This document shows positions 14,070 to 21,279 of a stretch of DNA of 21,279 nt, piece by piece. The stretch is from Verrucomicrobiaceae bacterium (GTDB lineage Bacteria; Verrucomicrobiota; Verrucomicrobiae; Verrucomicrobiales; Akkermansiaceae), in assembly GCA_003820635.1 (NCBI GenBank), contig RPOS01000045.1, forward strand, positions 1 to 21,279, in the 5' to 3' direction. Position numbers and translations under genes: made by a program. Position 1 is the first letter of the stretch; the number at the start of each line of letters is the position of its first letter. Under the pieces are notes generated by a model. The model was not told the origin of the DNA. It saw nothing but the letters and a program-made list of their open reading frames with translations, and did no database searches.

Positions 14070-15719
14070 TCAAATGGAGAGCAGGGAGGCGGCCATGGCG
14101 CGGGCCTGTTCGCCGCCGCCGCCGAGCATGCGGACGAGTTCCTGGATGCGGGTCTCGCCGCTCACCGGGAAAAGCCGCGAGCGGGTGCGGCCGTTGGTGA
14201 CTTCCTTCTCGACGACGAAGTGTAACGACGCAGTGGCCGCCACCTGCGGGAAGTGCGTGATGGCCACCACCTGGTGGCGGGTGCCCAGCACGGCCATCTT
14301 GCGGCCCACCGCACGGGCCACCTCGCCGCCGACGTTGGCGTCGATCTCATCGAAGACCATCAGCGGCGTGTCATCCTGATCGGCCAGCGCGGATTTCACC
14401 GCGAGCATCACGCGGCTGATTTCTCCGGAGGAGGCGATCTGGCGCAGCGGCAGCAGCGGTTCGCCAGGATTGGGGCCGAACTGGAACTCGACGGACTCGA
14501 AGCCCTGCGGCCCGGGTTCGGTGAGAGCAAGCAGCGGTGCTTCGAACGAGGATTGCTTGAAACCGAGGTCCTTGAGCTGGCTGGAAATCTCCTTCGCGAG
14601 CTTCGGCGCGGCCTTCTTGCGCAGGGCTGTTAGATTCTTGCCGGCGGCATCGAGCGCGGTGCGGCTGGCGGCGAGCTCCTTCTCCAGCGCCTCGAGTTTC
14701 TCGCCGCGGTTCTCGATGGTGTCGAGCCGCGCGGCGGCGCTGTCGCGGCGGGCGAGCACGTCGGCGAGCGAGGGGCCGTATTTGCGCTTGAGCGATTCTA
14801 ACAGATTCACCCGCTCTTCGAGCACGGCGGCCCCGGCGGGGTCGATGTCAAGCTCCTCGGCGTAGCTTGTCAGATTGGCTTCGAGATCCTGGACTTCGAG
14901 CACGGCGGTCTCCAGTGAGGCGGTTTGCTCGCGGATCGAGGGGTCGAGTTTCTCAAGATCGCGCACCAGCCGCTGGACATCGGCGAGTCTTGTTAGAACG
15001 CCGTCATCGCCACTGAGCGCGGTGGTGGCGGCGGCAGCGGTTTCCACCAGGCGGCTGGCATTCGAGGCGCGGCGCCAACGGTCTTCGAGGTCCTGCTCGT
15101 CCTCGGGCTTCAGATTGGCGGCGTCGATTTCCTGGATCTGATAGCGCAGCAGTTCTATTTCCTGCTCGCTGGCATTTTCCGCATGGCGGAGTTCGTCGAG
15201 CTGGATGGCCTTGGAGCGCCATGCGCGGTGGCACTCGCGGTAGGCGGCGTGCGCCTTGTCGCCTCCGGCGTAGGCATCGAGCATGGCGAGCTGGCGCTCG
15301 GCGGAGAGGAGCGATTGGTGGTCGTGCGGCCCGTGAAGATCCACCAGGTGCTCGCCGAGGCGCTTGAGCAGGTTTAGGGTGACGGGCGAATCGTTGACGA
15401 ACTGGCGGTTGGCGTTCTGGCCGATCACGCGGCGCACGATGAGCTGGGTGTCCTCGCAGCGCTCCAGACCGCCGTCCTCGAGGATGGCGTTGATTTCTCG
15501 CGGATCGCGCAGCTCGAAGACGGCCTCCACCGAGCAAGATTCCTCGCCGGTGCGGATGAGCGATTTGTCGGCGCGCTCGCCGAGCACGAGCTTGAGGGCG
15601 CCGACGATTACGGACTTGCCGGCACCGGTTTCCCCGGTCACGCCGATCAGGCCGGGGCCGAGTTCCCAGACGAGTTCATCGACGAGGGCGAGATTGCGGA
15701 TTTTGAGCAGAGTGAGCAT
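14070..15719 (-). CDS. recN: DNA repair protein RecN
   Basis: The 549-residue product is an SMC-like ATPase that helps hold DNA during double-strand-break repair with RecA. Seen: MLTLLKIRNLALVDEL at the start, Walker A GETGAGKS at 29-36, LGERADKSLIRTGEESCSVE, a long coiled-coil-rich middle of about 150-390, the ABC signature SSGEISRVMLAVKS and Walker B PLMVFDEIDANVGGEVARAV, then THFPQVAATA near the end. Length is normal. The start at 15719 is the conserved N-terminus; an upstream in-frame start adds 10 residues that relatives lack. It diverges from the MBL-fold gene across about 50 bp. Confidence 0.96.
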   Translation of the reverse strand: MLTLLKIRNLALVDELVWELGPGLIGVTGETGAGKSVIVGALKLVLGERADKSLIRTGEESCSVEAVFELRDPREINAILEDGGLERCEDTQLIVRRVIGQNANRQFVNDSPVTLNLLKRLGEHLVDLHGPHDHQSLLSAERQLAMLDAYAGGDKAHAAYRECHRAWRSKAIQLDELRHAENASEQEIELLRYQIQEIDAANLKPEDEQDLEDRWRRASNASRLVETAAAATTALSGDDGVLTRLADVQRLVRDLEKLDPSIREQTASLETAVLEVQDLEANLTSYAEELDIDPAGAAVLEERVNLLESLKRKYGPSLADVLARRDSAAARLDTIENRGEKLEALEKELAASRTALDAAGKNLTALRKKAAPKLAKEISSQLKDLGFKQSSFEAPLLALTEPGPQGFESVEFQFGPNPGEPLLPLRQIASSGEISRVMLAVKSALADQDDTPLMVFDEIDANVGGEVARAVGRKMAVLGTRHQVVAITHFPQVAATASLHFVVEKEVTNGRTRSRLFPVSGETRIQELVRMLGGGGEQARAMAASLLSI

Positions 15720-15767
15720 TGGTTTTGCGGAACGTGGCGGAGTATGCAAAGGTCGCGCCCGGAATCA

Positions 15768-16553
15768 ATGGCGGCGGATCGTTCTTTCACATTTCTCGGC
15801 ACGGGCACCTCGGTGGGGGTGCCGGTGATTGGCTGCCAGTGCCCGGTCTGCACCTCCGCGGATCCGCGCAACCGCCGCCTGCGCTCCGCCGCCATGCTGC
15901 AAATGGACGGCACCCGCGTGCTGGTGGATTCCGGCCCGGACCTGCGGGCGCAGGCACTGCGCGAGGGGCTGCGCGAGATCGATGCGGTGATTTACACCCA
16001 CGCGCATCTCGACCACGTGGCGGGCTTCGATGAGTTGCGGGCCTTTTGTTGGAGAAAAGACGGCCCGCTGCCGATGCACGCCACGGCGGAATGCATGGAG
16101 GCGCTGATCCGGATGTTCGGCTGGGCGTTTTCCGACGAGAACGTCTATCAGGGCTATGTGAAACCCGACGCCCGGATCATCGACGGGCCGTTTTTTTACG
16201 GCGACCTGAAAATCACTCCGTTGCCGGTGGAGCACGCGGCGGTGGAGACCATCGGCTACCGCTTCGATCACCCCCACACGCGCAGCCTCGCCTATCTGCC
16301 GGACGTCAAGCGCGTCCCCAACGACACCATGTGGCACCTCCGCGGCGTGGATGTGCTGGTGGTGGACGCGTTGCGGCCGCAGCCGCATCCCACGCATTGC
16401 TCGATCGGCGAGTCGCTGGAGATTATCCGCGAGGCGGAGGCCGGCGAGGCATGGCTCACCCACCTCGGCCATGAAAACGATCACGCGAAACTGGGCATGG
16501 AGCTGCCGGCCGGCGTGCATGTGGCATGGGACGGGCTCAAGATCCCGCTTTGA
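15768..16553 (+). CDS. PhnP-like metallo-beta-lactamase-fold phosphodiesterase
   Basis: The 261-residue product belongs to the metallo-beta-lactamase superfamily and most resembles PhnP-type cyclic phosphodiesterases. It opens FTFLGTGTSVGVPVIGCQCP and continues VCTSADPRNRRLRSA; the CxCxxC cluster at 23-28 is the extra metal-binding site of PhnP-like enzymes. The main metal motif is THAHLDH at 77-83, followed by PLPVEHAAVETIGYRF and a closing THLGHENDH. The start at 15768 (MAADRSFTFLG) puts the first strand right; an ATG at 15744 is also possible and would add 8 residues. No other phn genes are present, so a phosphonate role is not supported and the substrate is unknown. Confidence 0.85.
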   Translation: MAADRSFTFLGTGTSVGVPVIGCQCPVCTSADPRNRRLRSAAMLQMDGTRVLVDSGPDLRAQALREGLREIDAVIYTHAHLDHVAGFDELRAFCWRKDGPLPMHATAECMEALIRMFGWAFSDENVYQGYVKPDARIIDGPFFYGDLKITPLPVEHAAVETIGYRFDHPHTRSLAYLPDVKRVPNDTMWHLRGVDVLVVDALRPQPHPTHCSIGESLEIIREAEAGEAWLTHLGHENDHAKLGMELPAGVHVAWDGLKIPL

Positions 16554-16581
16554 GAAATTCTAACAACGTCGGAAACCGACC

Positions 16582-16835
16582 ATGAAATCCCGCCCGCTTT
16601 GTCCGCCCTTGCCACGCTCGCCACCATGGCTGCGGCGGAACCTGCCACCTCCAAACCCATGCTTTCCTCCGCCGAGCGGCAGCAGCGTTTCCACCAGCGG
16701 ATAGTCGATTACCAAAGCTCCAAGGACACCTCCCCGCTTCTGATCTGCGTGTTTGGCGACAGCGTCACACAGGACTGGATGAAAAACGAGAAGCTCGACC
16801 CGGCAAACGTCTATCACGCGCTGGTGGCATACTGC
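16582..16835 (+). pseudogene. SGNH/GDSL hydrolase, 5' fragment with frameshift
   Basis: An ATG at 16582 starts MKSRP; one extra base would let it continue as ALSALATLATMAAAEPA, a good signal peptide, which instead lies in the next frame. That second frame reads AERQQRFHQRIVDYQSSKDT, LLICVFGDSVTQDWM and LDPANVYHALVA. GDSVT is the catalytic-serine block of SGNH hydrolases. The rest of the enzyme (the Gly, Asn and His blocks) is missing, and the sequence changes abruptly near 16835 into a GH110-like beta-helix. A shorter product from 16599 or 16626 is possible but cannot be a working hydrolase. Confidence 0.65.
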
Positions 16836-17251
16836 TTGGTTCGCGAGGAAGCATCCTCGTCGAGGGCAATACATTTCACAGCCCGGGTGCGGCCATTTTG
16901 CTGGAGGGAGACGCCCGGTATTGGTTCGAAAAAGGCGGCGTTCGGGATCTTGTGATTCGAATCAATATCTTCGATAACGTGAATTACGGAGTCTGGTGCA
17001 ACGGAATCATCGAGGCCGCAGCGCACATGGATCCTGATTACCTGCCGACCAGCCGCTACAACAAAAACCTGCTCGTCGAACAAAACCTATTCCGCGTCTT
17101 CGACGGCACTCCGATCCTCTACCTAGAGTGTGTGGAAGGGGTTGTCTTCCGCGAAAATACCATTGAGAAAACCACCGCCTACCCGGATGCGAGACCGTCA
17201 GCCGAGCAGCATCTCATCAGAAATTGCAGCGGCGTTCAGCTGGAGGGGTGA
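16836..17251 (+). pseudogene. GH110-like parallel beta-helix, 3' fragment
   Basis: In the frame ending at 17251 the sequence reads GSILVEGNTFHSPGAAILLE, GDARYWFEKGGVRDLVIRIN, VNYGVWCNGIIEAAA, SRYNKNLLVEQNLFRVFDGT and GVVFRENTIEKT. Repeating 'NxF/NxI' beta-helix rungs with EGDARYWFE closely match the C-terminal half of GH110 alpha-1,3-galactosidases as I remember them. Those enzymes are about 600 residues and secreted; here only about 135 residues exist, with no signal peptide and no start beyond internal TTG or GTG codons. It is joined directly to the SGNH fragment. Codon use is less GC-rich than in genes before 16500. Confidence 0.6.
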
Positions 17252-17677
17252 GCCCCGGAGTCTACGCTCTTCGTCGGCTTCTCGAAAACAAAGCGCACAT
17301 GGCGCTGGATCTAATTGCCGAGGAATTCCAAGGAATTACCCATCCATGCTTGACTGTTCGATTCCGCGATTCTTGTCACTTTATGGGATTAAGTATTACC
17401 GAATAAGCCCGATGATGAACCACATCCTGTCCGTCAAGTTCGGCACCCTGGCTGTCGAGCTCTTGATCAAGAACGCGGCGATCATTGGCGTTGATCTTGC
17501 CGTATGCGGCAGCTTAACGGATGCGGCTCCATTCCACTTCATGCGCCACGAAATCAAACAAAACAAATCACGGGTCAGGCGGCCAACGGTCTCGCAAATC
17601 GGCAACTCTGCCAAAAGAGGCCTTGTGCCGACCGAGGCAGGTGCAAGGTTTATTCGCAACTTCATTAGCTTCTGACC
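17252..17677 (+). other. Unassigned stretch, probably further gene debris, before the lacI-type gene
   Basis: Two open frames run here but I recognise neither. One (to 17406) contains SPGVYALRRLLENKAHMALD followed by LIAEEFQG, which looks protein-like. The other ends at 17675, only 2 nt before the regulator ATG, with MMNHILSVKFGTLAVELLIK in the middle and GARFIRNFISF at the end. No start codon with a sensible N-terminus, no signal peptide and no family motif can be named. The regulator's promoter should also lie here; I see no clear boxes. Confidence 0.35.
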
Positions 17678-18697
17678 ATGAGTAATGTCACATATCGCCA
17701 GATCTCCAAGGAGACCGGTTTCTCAATTGGGACCGTGTACCTAGCGTTCAAGAATAGCACGCGAATCTCGCCGGCTACGCGCTCAGTGATTCTCAAGTGC
17801 GCCGAACGATTGCACTATGCGCCGTCTCCATATCAGCGGCAGCTCATGGCCGAGATCCGCAAGAAGCCGACAGAACGAAGGTGCCTGGAGCTGGGTTTCA
17901 TCAACAACTGGTCGCATTCTTTGGTGCAGGCCCCCGATGAGCCGCTGAAGAAAATGTTTCAACGAGCCACCCGGCGCGCAGAAGAACTCGGCTACCGATG
18001 GCAGGAATACTGGACGCATGAGTCAAGCCAGTTGCTCAATAAAATGGACATCGAAATGTGGCAGAAATCCGTCGATGGCATCTTAATCTTCCCGCCGAGG
18101 CATATCGGCTTCATTCCTCATTTGCAAAAATCGAAAGTTCCCGTCTTCGTGGTCGGACTTAATCTTCCCGAGCTCAACTATCCTTGCGTGGAGGCCGATC
18201 ACTATTTCAACGCCGAGTTGGCCTGCATGAAACTGATTGCGAAAAAATGCAAACGGATTGGCTTTGTGTTGGATTCGTTCTTTCACGAATCCCCATTTTC
18301 ACGCTTCGAGGGCGCATTTCGTGCAACGATCGCGCGAAGCGGCCTGGCGGCGATTGAGCCGTTGCTCTGCGAAGGCAGCGATGTCGCTGAGATTGCCCGA
18401 TACATCGAAGATCATCGCTGCGACGGGATTTTGACTGTTGCAAACTGCGATCCGGCTGCTGTCGCGCGGGCCGGCGGGAAATTCGCCAAACGCGTCAAGC
18501 TGGCCTGCTATGGAGGATGGTCGGTGGAAGATGCGCGACGCGGAGTTCCCGGCGTTGACGATAGAAACGAAGTGATTGGAGCCATTGCCGTCGAACAACT
18601 CGCCCTGGCGATTGAATCGCAAGTCTGGCCTCTGCCCAATGGGCCGTTCCGCATTCATGTTCCCGGAGTGTGGACGGAGCCACAGGCGCGAAGCTGA
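17678..18697 (+). CDS. LacI-family transcriptional regulator
   Basis: The 339-residue product is a sugar-type repressor or activator. Residues 4-50 form a LacI headpiece: NVTYRQISKETGFSIGTVYL, then AFKNSTRISPATRSVIL and AERLHYAPSPY (the last replacing the usual LGYxPN). The remainder is a periplasmic-binding-protein-like sensor: SVDGILIFPPRHIG, KVPVFVVGLN, VEADHYFNAELACMKLIAKK, RIGFVLDS, FSRFEGAF, CDGILTVANCDP and the end HVPGVWTEPQARS. The first helix begins TYRQISKETG instead of the common TixDVAxxAG. It sits 82 bp upstream of a WbsX/GH99-like gene, so it probably controls that operon through the dyad in between. GC content is lower than in the first 16 kb. Confidence 0.9.
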   Translation: MSNVTYRQISKETGFSIGTVYLAFKNSTRISPATRSVILKCAERLHYAPSPYQRQLMAEIRKKPTERRCLELGFINNWSHSLVQAPDEPLKKMFQRATRRAEELGYRWQEYWTHESSQLLNKMDIEMWQKSVDGILIFPPRHIGFIPHLQKSKVPVFVVGLNLPELNYPCVEADHYFNAELACMKLIAKKCKRIGFVLDSFFHESPFSRFEGAFRATIARSGLAAIEPLLCEGSDVAEIARYIEDHRCDGILTVANCDPAAVARAGGKFAKRVKLACYGGWSVEDARRGVPGVDDRNEVIGAIAVEQLALAIESQVWPLPNGPFRIHVPGVWTEPQARS

Positions 18698-18712
18698 TGC
18701 AAGCCTCCAACG

Positions 18713-18742
18713 CAAGCTCGGTTGACTGTACAACCAAGCTTG
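18713..18742. promoter_or_regulatory. 30-bp dyad, candidate operator of the glycan operon
   Basis: CAAGCT pairs with AGCTTG and GGTTG with CAACC around a central ACTGTA, with a single C/A mismatch between the two arms. It lies 38 bp before the ATG of the downstream enzyme and 15 bp after the regulator stop. There is no T run, so an operator for the adjacent LacI-type protein is more likely than a terminator. Confidence 0.5.
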
Positions 18743-18779
18743 GCTTGAGACATTCATTCACTCGGATTACTACTAACTC

Positions 18780-19922
18780 ATGTCACACAAAACTTATAAG
18801 ACCGCGGCGTATTACTTTCCTAATTATCATGTCGATGCGATGAATGAGGAGGCGATGGGGGCTGGATGGACGGAATGGGAGCTCCTCAAAAAAAGCTCCA
18901 TCAGATACCCCAATCACAAGCCTCAAGCTTTCCCGACCTGGGGTTTTTTCGACGAAGCCGACCCCGCCTTCATGAGGCGGCAGGTTGACGAAGCTTCGCG
19001 CATCGGAATCGATGCGTTCCTGTTCGATTGGTATTGGTTCAAGAATCAGCCGTTTCTCAGTCGGCCCTTGGACGAGGCCTTTATTCAGAACGGCGCGGGG
19101 AAGAAAATGGAGTTTGCCCTCATGTGGGCAAACATGCACTGGCATGACATTTTTCCGGCAGGCAATGTTTCTTTTGATAAGCAGCGCGTCATCTTCGAAA
19201 ACGAACCTTCGGCCAGGATCTGGGATGCGATGACAGATCACATCGCAAGCAACTATTTCACTCAACCGAACTACCTGTGCATTGATGGGCGGCCATTCTT
19301 TTTTATCTTCGACCTGCAGAATTTCATCGAGGGTTTTGAGAGCCTTGAGAAGGCAAGCGAAGCGCTTCGCAAGTTTGACGACAAAGCCCGTGCCGTGGGC
19401 CACCAGGGCGTGCACTACTCATTTCGCGCGAGCCAGAAGATTGCTCTCGCTTCGAGTTGGTCACTATCCTTGTCCCAAAAAGAAGTGGCGGCCCGCTTAG
19501 GCATCAGCAGCGTCGGCGACTACGGCTGGGAGTTTGAGAACCCTATGGATGGGAATTTCTTTCCAGAATATCCAACCGAAAAATGGGCGGATGCAAACAT
19601 GGCATCGTGGGCATCGAAAGCCTCCGAACTTGAGCTGCCATACAGCCCATGCGTGCAGGTGGGATGGGATTCAACAAGCCGCTGCGTCCAAGGCCAGGAC
19701 TTTGAGCCCATTGGTTATCCTTGGTGGCCTGTGGTGGCCGACAACGGCGCGGTGACTTTACAGCGGAGCCTCGAGGCGGCAAAGAAATTTGCCGAAGAGC
19801 ACAAGTCCCCTCTCATCACAATCAATGCATGGAATGAGTGGACGGAAGGGAGCGTTCTCCTGCCGTGCGAAAGGCATGGAGAATCCCGGTTCAACGCAGT
19901 CAAAAATGTTTTTGCCCAATGA
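18780..19922 (+). CDS. WbsX / GH99-like glycan-active protein
   Basis: The 380-residue product belongs to the WbsX-like family (often annotated glycoside hydrolase family 99-like or glycosyltransferase WbsX). Seen: AAYYFPNYHVDAMNEE at the start, GAGWTEWELLKKS, a TIM-barrel-like body with GIDAFLFDWYWFKNQPFLSR, MEFALMWANMHWHDIFP, and the family ending INAWNEWTEGSVLLPCERHG. No signal peptide is visible, so it acts in the cytoplasm or is exported another way. The substrate is unknown; endo-acting mannan or related chemistry is only an analogy to GH99. It follows the LacI-type gene and its last bases (ATGA) overlap the next gene, so the three form an operon. Confidence 0.85.
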   Translation: MSHKTYKTAAYYFPNYHVDAMNEEAMGAGWTEWELLKKSSIRYPNHKPQAFPTWGFFDEADPAFMRRQVDEASRIGIDAFLFDWYWFKNQPFLSRPLDEAFIQNGAGKKMEFALMWANMHWHDIFPAGNVSFDKQRVIFENEPSARIWDAMTDHIASNYFTQPNYLCIDGRPFFFIFDLQNFIEGFESLEKASEALRKFDDKARAVGHQGVHYSFRASQKIALASSWSLSLSQKEVAARLGISSVGDYGWEFENPMDGNFFPEYPTEKWADANMASWASKASELELPYSPCVQVGWDSTSRCVQGQDFEPIGYPWWPVVADNGAVTLQRSLEAAKKFAEEHKSPLITINAWNEWTEGSVLLPCERHGESRFNAVKNVFAQ

Positions 19923-21279
19923 AATCCTTAACAGCATGCATGTTGTCAGTTGGGCTTTTTGCCCAAACCGCATTTGCCACTGAAGGCAGTTCGAGTAGCT
20001 CTCAGCCCCTGCGAGTTCTCGTGCTCGAGGCTCGGGGAAAAGAAAGGCAGTATTCGGAGACGTTCAAGGCCCTCGGTTGGCAACCAACGGCCATTCAGCA
20101 GCCGTTCACGAATCTCTCGGAAGCCCTCACCGGTAAGGACATTGTGGTCGGGACGGATTCATTGGACCTCATCCCTGCCAACATGGCGGAGCAGCTTAAA
20201 GCGTTTTTGGAGCGTGGAGGCGCGTTGTTCTTGCCTGATGTGGCTGCCGTGGGGATCGGCGCTTTTCTTTCCGGGGAAAAGGATGTTAGGACTGGTGCGC
20301 CAGCGTTTTACCCGGGTGGTTCGCGAATGCTGCCCGTCGCGCGCTTCAACAAGCGGTCATCATTGTTGAATTGGCCACAGCAAGTGCCGCGTACCCCGGA
20401 GGCTCTCTACAACCCGGCGGGTTGGCAGGCGAATCACTTGAACAAATTTGGATTTCTCGGTCTGCCGGACGACTGGATCCGTATCGCGTATAACGTCCTT
20501 GATCAACCGGTTCTGGCCAGCAAACGCATCGGGCGTGGCTTGGCTATACTGAGTCCGCTTCCTCTGTGGGACACCTCTATCTGGGACGCCCGTTTCATGG
20601 CGCCGCTGTTGGCCAATGCCGTGGCGACCGTGCAATCCCAGGGTGATGATCCCGCCGCAGCCGCATGGGCTGCCATCGAGAGTGCGCGGGTGGTTTCCGA
20701 CACAAATGCCATCCTTCACGGCGGTGACGAGGTGTTCCCTTTGCAAATGTCCCATGTGGTGAGCAATTCCCAATGGGAGAACAGCCAGTGGTATCGCGAC
20801 GGTCTTGCATCAGGACGCTTCACCCTTAAGCCTTGGCAGGAGCAGGTCCGTGAAGTGGCCGATGTTGGTTGTAACACAATTTCGTTCACAGTGGCTTATA
20901 CGAAAAACCCAAGAGAGGTGATGGATTTCGCGGCGTCACTTAAATTGATGGTAAAACCCGACACTTGGGGCAAACTGCCGCTCCCCGAACATCCCGGAAA
21001 TGTCCTCATGTGGGATATCATTGACGAACCGGATCTTCACCTCATGCCAGTGGCGGAGTTTGTGGAGTTTACACGTAAAACACGCGCCGCTGATCCGACG
21101 ACCCCTATCTTCGTGAACGTAGGCATCGCCAAGTTCGACGAGTATTCCAAATACGGAGACATCATTGGAACAGATGCCTACCCCGTCCCGATTGGGCCGC
21201 TGACGGAGATAAGCATTCGGACGCGTCAGGCGCGCATTCTCACCAATGGCCTTCCCGTAGTTCCCTACATTCAGATTTA
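19919..21279 (+). CDS. Secreted two-domain glycosidase-like protein (runs off window)
   Basis: The frame is open from the ATG at 19919 to the window end (453 codons) with no stop. It starts with a signal peptide, MKSLTACMLSVGLFAQTAFA, with a likely cut after AFA. Residues about 30-235 look like a class I amidotransferase or ThuA-type flavodoxin-like fold (LRVLVLEARGKE, LKAFLERGGALFLPDVAAVG, IGRGLAILSPLPLWD). Residues from about 250 look like a TIM barrel: VADVGCNTISFTVAY, VLMWDIIDEPDLHLMP with E370 as possible acid/base, and DIIGTDAYPVPIGP. That layout recalls GH42/GH5-like or beta-galactosidase-type proteins, but no exact family can be named. It overlaps the WbsX-like gene by 4 bp (ATGA), so both are co-translated. 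Confidence 0.75.
   Translation, partial: MKSLTACMLSVGLFAQTAFATEGSSSSSQPLRVLVLEARGKERQYSETFKALGWQPTAIQQPFTNLSEALTGKDIVVGTDSLDLIPANMAEQLKAFLERGGALFLPDVAAVGIGAFLSGEKDVRTGAPAFYPGGSRMLPVARFNKRSSLLNWPQQVPRTPEALYNPAGWQANHLNKFGFLGLPDDWIRIAYNVLDQPVLASKRIGRGLAILSPLPLWDTSIWDARFMAPLLANAVATVQSQGDDPAAAAWAAIESARVVSDTNAILHGGDEVFPLQMSHVVSNSQWENSQWYRDGLASGRFTLKPWQEQVREVADVGCNTISFTVAYTKNPREVMDFAASLKLMVKPDTWGKLPLPEHPGNVLMWDIIDEPDLHLMPVAEFVEFTRKTRAADPTTPIFVNVGIAKFDEYSKYGDIIGTDAYPVPIGPLTEISIRTRQARILTNGLPVVPYIQI

Noticed and set aside
17130..17675. A single gene of 181 codons upstream of the regulator.
   Set aside because: Its first part overlaps the GH110-like fragment in another frame, and no portion shows a family motif. 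Only its end, 2 nt before the regulator, is noteworthy.

Overview
The window looks like a chromosome segment from a GC-rich member of the Verrucomicrobiota, probably Verrucomicrobiales and Luteolibacter-like. This is inference, with no marker gene to prove it. The clues are a PEP-CTERM sorting tail, a FabV-type enoyl reductase, a pdxJ-acpS pair, a REP-type (RAYT) transposase with palindromes, several glycan-degradation genes or remnants (GH110, sialate O-acetylesterase, WbsX/GH99-like), and a dispersed-repeat signature of the kind I recall from such genomes.

Layout. 1-2748 (minus strand): the start of a membrane protein, a tRNA-Leu(CAG) with its own terminator, a 3' remnant of an unrelated gene, upp, and a sigma-54 activator whose receiver domain lacks the phospho-accepting Asp. 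2892-3995: leuB (plus). 3996-5327: a gene graveyard with a mazEF pair in which the toxin gene is cut and joined to a PEP-CTERM tail and the antitoxin end is frameshifted, a truncated RAYT transposase, and REP-like palindromes. 5328-7656 (minus): hemB, a nucleotidyltransferase remnant, acpS and pdxJ. 7758-8942: fabV. 9032-9923 (minus): hicA-hicB plus a coupled HigA-like regulator. 9924-10441: repeats only. 10492-11583: corA with a clear terminator. 11688-13319: potB-potC. 13320-13644: no gene, but two look-alike hairpins that may be a structured RNA. 13645-14044: a collapsed sialate O-acetylesterase gene. 14070-15719: recN. 15768-16553: a PhnP-like metallo-beta-lactamase-fold protein.

From about 16560 base composition and codon use shift to a visibly less GC-rich style. 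A chimera of broken genes (SGNH hydrolase 5' end, GH110 beta-helix 3' part, unrecognised stretches) precedes a LacI-family regulator, a WbsX/GH99-like protein and a secreted two-domain glycosidase-like protein that runs off the window. The last three look like one sugar-responsive glycan-utilisation operon, with a 30-bp dyad between regulator and first enzyme as a candidate operator and an ATGA overlap between the two enzymes.

The housekeeping genes serve nucleotide salvage (upp), leucine (leuB), haem (hemB), vitamin B6 (pdxJ), fatty acids and ACP activation (fabV, acpS), Mg2+ and polyamine transport (corA, potBC) and DNA repair (recN). The most unusual material lies between them: at least seven gene remnants, two REP-rich patches, a possible novel structured RNA, a probably phosphorylation-independent sigma-54 activator, and a three-gene HicAB-type module.
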